Assembly: GCA_945867185.1 (NCBI GenBank)
Contig: CAMBHM010000083.1
Coordinates: 1-6,586 of the forward strand
Direction: 5' to 3'
Length of the DNA: 6,586 nt
From: Legionella genomosp. 1
Lineage (GTDB): Bacteria; Pseudomonadota; Gammaproteobacteria; Legionellales; Legionellaceae
Shown: positions 1 to 4,720 of the stretch, in pieces
How positions within the stretch are numbered: position 1 is the stretch's first letter
How the letters are laid out: each line of letters starts with the position of its first letter
Translations under genes and position numbers: made by a program
The notes under the pieces: generated by a model
Seen by the model: only the letters and a program-made list of their open reading frames with translations
Database searches by the model: none
Told to the model about the DNA's origin: nothing

Positions 1-1
1 A

Positions 2-505
2 ATTTTTACTCAAGCGAGGACGTATGTGCAAGCGAATCTAGATCGGCTAGAGACTGGACTTATTGAGCCAGAGACGATAGAGAAGAGCTACCCAGAATTA
101 TTTGTTTTTTTCAAACAAGTTGAGCGCCAAGAGGAAATAGTCAAACAAAATTATAATAAATCGTGGGGTATGCCTAAGGATGCTATGGAAATGACAGATA
201 GGGTGGTTGCTATGGGAAAGCTGGATATTTCTATCCTAGCCTGTCAGTTGGTGCTATCTGCAGAATTGAATTTTTTTAAATCAGACGCTGGCACGGTTTT
301 CTCTATTGAGGCTGCTTTTGAAGCTCAAAATGGGCCAGTTGATTTACTGGCTAGGTTTTTTGTACGAGGTTGTGATGGTGAAGGAAGATTATCTGAACGT
401 GAAGGAAGATTATCTAAACGTATAAGTAGAGCGATTCTTGATAGAAATTCGTTAGCATTAGGTGGAGGTGGAGGTGGAGGTGGGGGTGGAGGACCCGGTC
501 ATTAA
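2..505 (+). CDS. Unrecognised protein, 3' part only, with poly-glycine C-terminus
   Basis: The reading frame is open from the left edge to the TAA at 503-505. The only start-like codon near the edge is a GTG at 26 with no convincing ribosome-binding site, so this is probably the C-terminal part (168 codons visible) of a longer gene beginning outside the window. I do not recognise the family. The visible part is mostly hydrophilic and probably helical, with one moderately hydrophobic stretch (LDISILACQLVLSAELNFF). It contains a short internal tandem repeat (EGRLSER/EGRLSKR) and ends in eleven consecutive glycines followed by PGH. No signal peptide or convincing membrane span is visible. The glycine run comes from a GGTGGA-type repeat that could expand or contract in frame. 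The coding call rests on the long open frame and protein-like composition; the function is unknown. Confidence 0.7.
   Translation: MFTQARTYVQANLDRLETGLIEPETIEKSYPELFVFFKQVERQEEIVKQNYNKSWGMPKDAMEMTDRVVAMGKLDISILACQLVLSAELNFFKSDAGTVFSIEAAFEAQNGPVDLLARFFVRGCDGEGRLSEREGRLSKRISRAILDRNSLALGGGGGGGGGGGPGH
380..421 (+). repeat. Two tandem copies of a 21-bp in-frame unit
   Basis: Unit 1 (380-400) and unit 2 (401-421) differ only at 395 (G) versus 416 (A). The unit is seven codons long, so it duplicates EGRLSxR in the protein without shifting the frame. This looks like a recent slippage or short-duplication event. Confidence 0.85.
461..493 (+). repeat. GGTGGA hexanucleotide repeat encoding Gly11
   Basis: The 33 bp are almost pure alternating GGT/GGA codons, with one GGG and a final GGA. 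They encode eleven glycines at the C-terminus of the first gene. Gain or loss of whole repeat units would stay in frame and change only tail length. Confidence 0.9.
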
Positions 506-537
506 AATAACTCATCTGAAATAATCCCATCACCGTC

Positions 538-566
538 TCGCCATGAAGATAAAATTACCTTATGCT
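538..566 (+). promoter_or_regulatory. Possible sigma70-like promoter of the hydrolase-pncC unit
   Basis: A weak -35-like TCGCCA (538-543) lies 17 bp before a -10-like TATGCT (561-566). Transcription would start near 573, giving a short leader with a small hairpin (CGCTG 571-575 with CAGCG 580-584) just ahead of the ribosome-binding site. This placement favours the downstream start codon at 603. No terminator hairpin was seen between the first gene and this site, so read-through is also possible. Confidence 0.35.
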
Positions 567-602
567 CTTACGCTGATTGCAGCGCGTAAACAGGAGAAGG
601 TC

Positions 603-1328
603 ATGCACACCTCTAATTATATTTACCATCATGGCGAGCAAGAATTGCATGGGCACCTTGCTTATAACGAACATCATTCCAATCGAATGCCTGCGGTGCT
701 GGTGGTGCACGATTGGTCTGGTCGGAATGCATTTGCTTGTGAGAAGGCAGAGAGTCTGGCTGCGAGGGGGTATGTTGGGTTTGCGGTTGATATGTATGGC
801 GAGGGGCGCATTGGCAATACGGTGGCTGAAAAACAGGCTTTGATGGATCCCCTTCTGCATGACAGACGGTTATTGCGTGCACGCATTCGTGCAGCCTTAG
901 ATGCGGTTATCACGTTGGATGAAGTGGATGAGGCACGGATTGCAGTCATTGGATTCTGTTTCGGAGGGCTTTGTGCGCTAGATTTGGCTCGCAGTGGGGC
1001 GGACATCGTAGGAGCTGCGAGTTTTCACGGCCTGTTAGGCAAACCAGACGATCTGGCGAGTCATCCTATTGTAGCTAAACTATTGGTGATGCATGGTTAC
1101 GATGATCCCATGGTGAGGCCTCAAGATGTACTGACTTTTTGTGATGACATGACAGCGCAGCAGGTTGATTGGCAAATGCAACTATATAGTCATACGAAAC
1201 ATGCCTTCATGAACCCCGAAGCACACGATGAGGCAATAGGTACGGTTTATAACAAAACAACGGCTAGGCGATCGTGGCAGGCGATGACGAAGTTCCTAGA
1301 AGAGATCTTTGCCCGGACAAAAAAATGA
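603..1328 (+). CDS. Dienelactone hydrolase family alpha/beta hydrolase
   Basis: A predicted cytoplasmic 241-residue alpha/beta-hydrolase, a normal length for the dienelactone hydrolase (DLH) family. Family members hydrolyse dienelactones or related esters, but the substrate cannot be read from sequence. The DLH-type nucleophile elbow GFCFGG puts the catalytic cysteine at about residue 119. HGYDDP supplies the acid (Asp168 by the GxxD pattern) and HTKHAF the histidine (His200). The N-terminal strand region has the usual AVLVVHDWSG followed by YVGFAVDMYGEG. The start at 603 is chosen over an in-frame ATG at 543 because AGGAGA (592-597) sits five bases before it; the extra 20 residues are not family-like and would begin upstream of the likely promoter -10. 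Its stop overlaps the start of pncC (ATGA), implying an operon and translational coupling. The family call is firm; a role in aromatic degradation is not supported by the neighbours. Confidence 0.92.
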   Translation: MHTSNYIYHHGEQELHGHLAYNEHHSNRMPAVLVVHDWSGRNAFACEKAESLAARGYVGFAVDMYGEGRIGNTVAEKQALMDPLLHDRRLLRARIRAALDAVITLDEVDEARIAVIGFCFGGLCALDLARSGADIVGAASFHGLLGKPDDLASHPIVAKLLVMHGYDDPMVRPQDVLTFCDDMTAQQVDWQMQLYSHTKHAFMNPEAHDEAIGTVYNKTTARRSWQAMTKFLEEIFARTKK

Positions 1329-1813
1329 GGATCCGAGCGAGTGACTCTCTCGCTCAAACCTTAGGTAGATGTCTACAAGCACAGGCTTTGCATGTAGCAG
1401 TCGCTGAGTCTTGTACGGGTGGCGGCCTGGCCGAAGCCATCACCGCTATCCCAGGAAGTTCGGCGTGGTTTGATTGTGGATTTGTGACCTATACCAATCG
1501 CTCTAAAGAAAAATTATTGGGTGTGCCGTACAAAGTATTGGCGCTTGAGGGCGCAGTGAGTGAGCGGGTTGTTTGTGCCATGGCGGAAGGGGCCTTGAAA
1601 CACAGTGATGCAGATTTGAGCGCTGCCATCAGCGGGATCGCAGGGCCTGCAGGGGGCACGGTTGAGAAACCAGTCGGCATGGTGTGGATAGCTTGGGCCT
1701 ATCGGGGAGAGTCCACGCTTGCGCGCTGCTTTCAGTTTGAAGGGGATAGGTGGAGGGTTCGGGAGTTGGCTGTGATGGCAGCATTGGAAGGCTTGATACA
1801 AAAATATGTATGA
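1325..1813 (+). CDS. pncC: Nicotinamide-nucleotide amidohydrolase (CinA C-terminal domain)
   Basis: A stand-alone CinA C-terminal domain of 162 residues, matching the size of PncC, which deamidates nicotinamide mononucleotide to nicotinate mononucleotide in the cytoplasmic pyridine-nucleotide salvage cycle. Visible signatures are AESCTGG with the likely catalytic Ser29, GFVTYTNRSKEKLLGV (52-67), GAVSE (76-80), the glycine-rich SGIAGPAGGTVEKPVG block (103-118), and GDRWRVR (140-146). There is no N-terminal MoCF-like domain, so it is the short PncC form rather than full CinA. The start at 1325 overlaps the hydrolase stop by four bases (ATGA). An in-frame start at 1274 would lie well inside the hydrolase gene and adds residues outside the domain. 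No strong ribosome-binding site precedes it, which fits translation by coupling. No clear terminator follows; the small ATGTAT/ATACAT inverted repeat at 1806-1822 has no T-run. recA, the usual partner in some gammaproteobacteria, does not follow here. Confidence 0.93.
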   Translation: MRIRASDSLAQTLGRCLQAQALHVAVAESCTGGGLAEAITAIPGSSAWFDCGFVTYTNRSKEKLLGVPYKVLALEGAVSERVVCAMAEGALKHSDADLSAAISGIAGPAGGTVEKPVGMVWIAWAYRGESTLARCFQFEGDRWRVRELAVMAALEGLIQKYV

Positions 1814-1833
1814 AATATACATGAAGTGAACAA

Positions 1834-1876
1834 AAATTGTTTACAATCCCAACAATTTGAGATACAATGTGATTGT
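1834..1876. promoter_or_regulatory. Operator-like cluster of ACAAT/ATTGT half-sites over the promoter
   Basis: Three overlapping symmetries lie on one promoter. AAATTGTT (1834-1841) pairs with AACAATTT (1851-1858). ATTGT-TT-ACAAT spans 1836-1847 over the -35 box. ACAAT-GTG-ATTGT spans 1864-1876 over the -10 box and predicted start. A dimeric repressor could occlude polymerase here. The symmetry is seen directly; binding is inferred, and the region is AT-rich, so some symmetry may be chance. Confidence 0.4.
1840..1868 (+). promoter_or_regulatory. Strong sigma70-like promoter for the gene at 1942
   Basis: TTTACA (1840-1845) and TACAAT (1863-1868) are each one base from consensus and separated by exactly 17 bp. 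Transcription would start near 1875, leaving a leader of about 65 bases before the ATG at 1942. Inverted repeats overlap both boxes (see the operator entry). Confidence 0.7.
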
Positions 1877-1941
1877 TTTATGGTTTCTCAGTCCGAAATG
1901 AGGGTTGAGTTTGATGATTCATTGTTGTGGAGTATTTGATT

Positions 1942-2838
1942 ATGCAAGCGAAAACAGAGATGACCAACGCATTACAAACCTTGCTAAAGGAGACAGTAAA
2001 AGTAAAAAGTTCTTTCTGGAGTTTTTTGATACCGGAAACGAATGCTGTGCACAAAAGACAAATGATGGAAATGATGGGTACAAGGTATTCTTGTGATGAA
2101 GCCTTTTTAAAAGGAAAGGGGGGTTCTTTTGCCGCCACCGGAGCAGAAGGGTCTGAGTTTTCTGTTGATGAGGTGAAGCATACTCAACTGATTCAAGATT
2201 GTGTTGCGAATCATAAAAGTTATCTCTCGGTAACAAAGAGACTGGATCTGATAAAATTCGGTGCTGTGGCGTTTGGGATAGCAGCACTATGCTTAGTACC
2301 TGCTGGATGGATTGCAATAGGACTTGCCCTCACTGGGTTTGCCGTATTTTCCGCAGCAGCTGCGCTTAGAGGCCATGTGTTTAACCAATATACCGATTCT
2401 CAAAAAGACTTGGTGAGTTGTGTTGCGTGGGTTGCAGAAAACGACTTCAGTGATACCGAAGTACAGAATCCTGTAGTAAAAGAATTATTCGAAGAGATTG
2501 CTCCTTGGATAACCAACGAACAGATGAAGTCCATCATAGCAGATGGTGATAATGAAGATCTTGCCATGAGTATGCTTGAAAGAACTCGTCTGGAACAAGC
2601 CAATGTGGGTGGTGAGGTTACAAACGCTCAAAGAGAAGTATATAAGGAAAAAGGCAGTGCGCTTAAATCTTTATATGGTGTTGGGCAAGACAGTATGTTT
2701 GGTTTTATAAGGCCGCTTGCGGAAGGGTTCTTTCGTGGAGTACGAACGGACGCTAAACTTGCGATCGAGTGGTGCAAGGGCGAAAGTGATAAAAAAACCA
2801 GCATATCGGATCATACATGGACTGCGCGAAGTGCCTAA
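1942..2838 (+). CDS. Unrecognised protein with central hydrophobic hairpin (paralogue 1)
   Basis: A 298-residue protein of a family I cannot name. It has a polar N-terminal third, then a hydrophobic region at about residues 103-142 (FGAVAFGIAALCLVPAGWIA and onward) that looks like two closely spaced membrane helices with a Pro/Gly turn. A soluble C-terminal half follows, containing CVAWV (160-164) and an EEIAPWITNEQMKSIIADG block (184-202). There is no N-terminal signal peptide. It is clearly paralogous to the gene at 3476: the same order of LIQDC-like helix, hydrophobic hairpin, CVAWV, and APxxxxxxQxxxxIAD, with roughly a third of residues identical across the best 59 positions counted by eye. 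The start at 1942 is preferred over a GTG at 1927 because GGAG (1929-1932) lies nine bases before it. It has its own promoter and terminator and so is monocistronic. It could be an integral membrane or secreted host-interaction protein, but this is speculation. Confidence 0.85.
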   Translation: MQAKTEMTNALQTLLKETVKVKSSFWSFLIPETNAVHKRQMMEMMGTRYSCDEAFLKGKGGSFAATGAEGSEFSVDEVKHTQLIQDCVANHKSYLSVTKRLDLIKFGAVAFGIAALCLVPAGWIAIGLALTGFAVFSAAAALRGHVFNQYTDSQKDLVSCVAWVAENDFSDTEVQNPVVKELFEEIAPWITNEQMKSIIADGDNEDLAMSMLERTRLEQANVGGEVTNAQREVYKEKGSALKSLYGVGQDSMFGFIRPLAEGFFRGVRTDAKLAIEWCKGESDKKTSISDHTWTARSA

Positions 2839-2846
2839 AAACCGGT

Positions 2847-2865
2847 CAGACAGCCGTCTGTTTTT
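2847..2865 (+). terminator. Weak hairpin followed by T5 after paralogue 1
   Basis: CAGAC (2847-2851) pairs with GTCTG (2856-2860) around a four-base loop and is followed by TTTTT. The stem is only five pairs; AGACAG (2848-2853) can pair instead with CTGTCT (2874-2879). It may assist the stronger terminator downstream. Confidence 0.3.
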
Positions 2866-2894
2866 AGAAACGACTGTCTAGTCAAAGTTCGTTC

Positions 2895-2929
2895 AAAAAA
2901 ATCAGGCTCTTTGAGCCTGATTTTTTTTT
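2895..2929. terminator. Bidirectional rho-independent terminator
   Basis: ATCAGGCTC (2901-2909) pairs perfectly with GAGCCTGAT (2913-2921) around TTT. The stem is flanked by a run of A on the left and nine T on the right, so it works as a textbook terminator on either strand. It ends paralogue 1 on the plus strand and the small gene at 2935 on the minus strand. Confidence 0.92.
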
Positions 2930-2934
2930 ACCGG

Positions 2935-3246
2935 TTACGGCCGTAGCGCAGGCCGAAAAAGTCGTTCACTATTTTCTTCTGTCGAGGCGTCATCTAGAGG
3001 GTTTAATGGGTTGTCTTTGAGACTTCTCCTAGGATTGATATTTGAATCAGATAGTTCTGTTAGACTGTCTTTAGGGCCTAAATTGTTTCTTGCTAGATCA
3101 AGTTCTTCAACAGTATCAACTGGACTCCCGATCTGGGTATCACGATAAAGTCGATTTGCTTGATCTTGGGTAATGATAGGCCCTGTGGACAAATCAACCA
3201 TGGCTTTTCTGCGCTTGTGCCAGTTGGGGGTATTGTTTCTTCGCAT
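2935..3246 (-). CDS. Small hydrophilic orphan protein
   Basis: A 103-residue protein that I do not recognise. It is strongly polar throughout, with a basic N-terminus (MRRNNTPNWHKRRK) and a more acidic, Asn/Asp/Pro-rich C-terminal half (for example DSLTELSDSNINPRRSL). It has no membrane segment, signal peptide or cysteines, and may be partly disordered. The coding call rests on a near-ideal ribosome-binding site (GGAGG at 3259-3255, eight bases before the ATG at 3246), a TATAAT-containing promoter just upstream, and a strong terminator immediately after the TAA. An in-frame ATG at 3261 is possible but overlaps that ribosome-binding site; a still longer reading to 3369 would start upstream of the promoter. 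It lies convergent to paralogue 1 and divergent from paralogue 2. Confidence 0.65.
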   Translation of the reverse strand: MRRNNTPNWHKRRKAMVDLSTGPIITQDQANRLYRDTQIGSPVDTVEELDLARNNLGPKDSLTELSDSNINPRRSLKDNPLNPLDDASTEENSERLFRPALRP

Positions 3247-3277
3247 TATGAGCTCCTCCATGTCGTTTGCACCCTTT

Positions 3278-3310
3278 ATTATATTGTAGACGATTAAAAG
3301 GGAATATGAA
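3278..3310 (-). promoter_or_regulatory. Promoter of the small minus-strand gene
   Basis: Read on the minus strand, overlapping -10 hexamers TACAAT (3288-3283) and TATAAT (3283-3278) lie just ahead of the ribosome-binding site. The best -35 match is TTCATA (3310-3305), 16 bp before TACAAT. The -35 for the perfect TATAAT is poor. The leader would be short, about 25-30 bases. Confidence 0.5.
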
Positions 3311-3320
3311 GTGGCAGCAT

Positions 3321-3371
3321 TGTGTTTGGGCAGGGCTGTGTTTGGGATAACCCTGTCTGTTTGGGGCAAAC
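3321..3371. repeat. Triplicated TGTTTGGG motif in a divergent intergenic region
   Basis: TGTGTTTGGG occurs exactly at 3321-3330 and 3337-3346, and again as TCTGTTTGGG at 3356-3365. The third copy is part of an inverted repeat GTTTG-GGG-CAAAC (3359-3371). All lie between the divergent promoters of the minus gene and paralogue 2, roughly 35-85 bp upstream of the latter's -35 box. That is a position where an activator or shared regulator could bind; function is inferred only from placement. Confidence 0.4.
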
Positions 3372-3404
3372 TGAGGGTTTAAAAAATATTTTGTGTAAAA
3401 AGTA

Positions 3405-3433
3405 TTGCAGGTGCCTCAAACTTAACCTAAAAT
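3405..3433 (+). promoter_or_regulatory. Sigma70-like promoter of paralogue 2
   Basis: TTGCAG (3405-3410) and TAAAAT (3428-3433) are separated by 17 bp. Transcription would begin near 3440, giving a leader of about 36 bases that ends in an AAGGAG ribosome-binding site (3465-3470). Confidence 0.65.
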
Positions 3434-3475
3434 GCCGCGGGTTACTTATCTACTTTTATTTTTTAAGGAGTCGTT

Positions 3476-4285
3476 ATGCCAGCTTTTAGCATGTTTTCAA
3501 CCACGGCTAAAACACCCTCTGCGGTTATCAATTCGAAACATCAGAGTGTTTTGATGCAAGCTTGTCCTCCAAAGTCAAAAACCGCTATCGCTGTTAGCAG
3601 TTTTGTTGGTTTAGGAGATGGAACCTCTGTGGCTGTAAGGAGGAAATTTAATGAGAGTTTGCCTTCGGACAAACAATTATTGAAAGATTGTTTGAGTGAG
3701 GCAAAAGATCAATTGGGTACACTGAAAAAAATTGATTCAAAAATGACCACAAGCCTTCTGTTTGCGGCCACTGGATTCGCTTTGTCATGGGTGTCTGGTT
3801 TTTTTGCATTCTTAGGCATTGCGGGGGCGTGTTACGCCGCTCGTCAATCAGGTCTTAGAGAAGCAGCTGAGATAAATTATTATCAAGCCGTGAACAATGC
3901 CATGCATTGTGTTGCATGGGTATTGAGTGATCGTGATGGAGAGGCCCTTGTTCAGAGCAAAGAGGTCAGTGAGCTGTTGACCTTCTTGGCGCCACTCGTT
4001 TCAGATCAGCAGCTTAGAGATGTGATTGCTGATGACTACGAAGATCAAGTCGTCAATATGGTTCAAAAAATTAGGGATAACGGTACCGTTGCGGCTTTTG
4101 ATACGATATCTGGGAGCAAGAACCCGGATCAACCGATGGGGCCAATGTATGCCTGTTATGGTCTGGAGCAAAAAGGGGGCCCTTTAAGTGTCATCAAGTG
4201 GGCTTTTTCTCGAGCGTACGATGTGGTTATGAACGCTATCAATAAAGAGACGCCTAGAACTCTCGTTCACTCATATTCAAATTGA
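3476..4285 (+). CDS. Unrecognised protein with central hydrophobic hairpin (paralogue 2)
   Basis: A 269-residue protein of the same unnamed family as the gene at 1942. Its N-terminal 60 residues are Ser/Thr/Ala-rich and unlike paralogue 1. The shared part begins at LLKDC (68-72) and continues through a hydrophobic hairpin (about 91-122, with FALSWVSGFFAFLGIAGACY), CVAWV (145-149), and LAPLVSDQQLRDVIADD (171-187), then a CYGLEQ segment (227-232) matching the LYGVGQ of paralogue 1. The two helices are closely spaced, so a membrane-inserted hairpin or a buried helical pair is possible. AAGGAG five bases before the ATG supports the start. It is monocistronic, with its own promoter and a stem-loop terminator. 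No catalytic motif is visible and no function is assigned. Confidence 0.87.
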   Translation: MPAFSMFSTTAKTPSAVINSKHQSVLMQACPPKSKTAIAVSSFVGLGDGTSVAVRRKFNESLPSDKQLLKDCLSEAKDQLGTLKKIDSKMTTSLLFAATGFALSWVSGFFAFLGIAGACYAARQSGLREAAEINYYQAVNNAMHCVAWVLSDRDGEALVQSKEVSELLTFLAPLVSDQQLRDVIADDYEDQVVNMVQKIRDNGTVAAFDTISGSKNPDQPMGPMYACYGLEQKGGPLSVIKWAFSRAYDVVMNAINKETPRTLVHSYSN

Positions 4286-4309
4286 GTGTTTGATACAGAT
4301 GGCTTAGAA

Positions 4310-4348
4310 AAGCGCCCAATTTGTTTTACCTTGGGCGCTTCTTCATTT
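4310..4348 (+). terminator. Rho-independent terminator after paralogue 2
   Basis: AAGCGCCCAA (4310-4319) pairs perfectly with TTGGGCGCTT (4331-4340) around an 11-base loop. The ten-pair GC-rich stem is followed by CTTCATTT, a modest T-tract. It ends only six bases before the promoter-like repeat at 4345, which insulates the two. Confidence 0.75.
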
Positions 4349-4395
4349 AAACTTCCTTCCCATTTTGTTATGCTCCCTCCTATTCGTTATACAGG
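4345..4395 (+). repeat. Left copy of duplicated promoter-leader (direct repeat A)
   Basis: This sequence matches 6048-6098 without gaps at an offset of 1703 bp. ATTTAAA (4345-4351) is identical, the next eight bases differ at most positions, and 4360-4395 matches at 34 of 36 positions (differences at 4375 and 4390). It can be read as a promoter: TTTAAA (4346-4351), a 17-bp spacer, then TATGCT (4369-4374) with an extended -10 TG. In this copy the leader no longer reaches a gene directly; after ACAGG it diverges from the right copy and runs into the hairpin element. Any transcript from here would pass through the hairpin before reaching the ATPase. It appears to be the outer, orphaned copy of the AhpD-like gene's promoter. 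Confidence 0.85.
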
Positions 4396-4457
4396 TGCTG
4401 AAGGCACCAGATAATCCCGCCTGCTTGGGCATGACAGATTCTTTGTTACATAGAGAC

Positions 4458-4634
4458 TTGAATAAAATTCCCTGCCTATCCGGTTGACACATAAAAACCA
4501 AATTTCTACGTCCCGCGACTTGTTCGCGGGATCCAGAGATCCAGCTACAGAGCGAGATCCTTAGATTTCGCGAACAAGTCGCGGAACGTAGGCGGATGGA
4601 TTAAGTGACAACCGGATAGGCAGGTAAAATTCAA
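4458..4634. mobile_element. MITE-like 177-bp nested inverted repeat
   Basis: The outer arms (4458-4490 and 4605-4634) are complementary, with a 16-bp perfect core (CAACCGGATAGGCAGG and its complement) plus near-matching TTGAAT/ATTCAA-type ends. The inner arms 4506-4528 and 4569-4591 match at 22 of 23 positions. Each inner arm is itself a small palindrome (CCGCGA-CTTGT-TCGCGG type). The loop holds repeated GATCC motifs (4530, 4538, 4556). There is no ORF and no T-run, so it is neither a gene nor an ordinary terminator. The size and terminal inverted repeats suggest a non-autonomous mobile element or a dispersed hairpin repeat. No clear short target duplication was seen at its ends. Confidence 0.6.
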
Positions 4635-4652
4635 GCAATCGACGCGTCAAAC

Positions 4653-4681
4653 TTGTAAAAAACGGCAATTCATACGATAAT
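4653..4681 (+). promoter_or_regulatory. Promoter of the ATPase gene
   Basis: TTGTAA (4653-4658) and GATAAT (4676-4681) are 17 bp apart, with transcription expected near 4688 and a leader of about 33 bases. The gene therefore has its own promoter downstream of the hairpin element and need not rely on repeat A. Confidence 0.55.
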
Positions 4682-4720
4682 AACCTGCATAAAACGTCAT
4701 TTATAACGGAACTGTTGAAA

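Larger units (their letters stand above)
4396..4720. other. Gene-free stretch between repeat A and the ATPase gene
   Basis: These 325 bases hold a short unexplained stretch after repeat A (4396-4457), the nested inverted repeat (4458-4634), and the ATPase promoter region (4635-4720). A 19-codon reading frame starting at ATG 4431 runs into the left arm of the hairpin but has no good ribosome-binding site and is not called. No remnant of a second AhpD-like coding sequence was recognised after repeat A. Confidence 0.7.

Noticed and set aside
543..602. In-frame upstream ATG extending the hydrolase by 20 residues
   Set aside because: No ribosome-binding site, residues not family-like, and it would start before the likely promoter -10; the ATG at 603 has AGGAGA five bases upstream.
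577..882. Several overlapping frames on both strands across the hydrolase gene
   Set aside because: They are shadows of the hydrolase frame, lack ribosome-binding sites and have atypical composition.
1274..1324. Upstream in-frame start for pncC inside the hydrolase gene
   Set aside because: Adds 17 residues outside the CinA-C domain and overlaps the hydrolase heavily; ATG 1325 gives a normal-length protein with an ATGA junction.
3247..3369. N-terminal extension of the minus-strand gene to 3369
   Set aside because: It reads through the TATAAT promoter and the ribosome-binding site of the ATG at 3246.
3361..3433. PmrA-type regulator box upstream of paralogue 2, as seen at some Legionella/Coxiella effector genes
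   Set aside because: Only an isolated CTTAAC-like half is present; the tandem TTAA-type repeat at the expected spacing is absent.
4431..4487. 19-codon reading frame after repeat A
   Set aside because: Short, no convincing ribosome-binding site, and runs into the hairpin arm; it could be a leader peptide but nothing supports it.
4458..4634. Nested hairpin considered as a simple terminator or CRISPR-like repeat
   Set aside because: No T-run follows either arm and there are no regularly spaced repeats with unique spacers.
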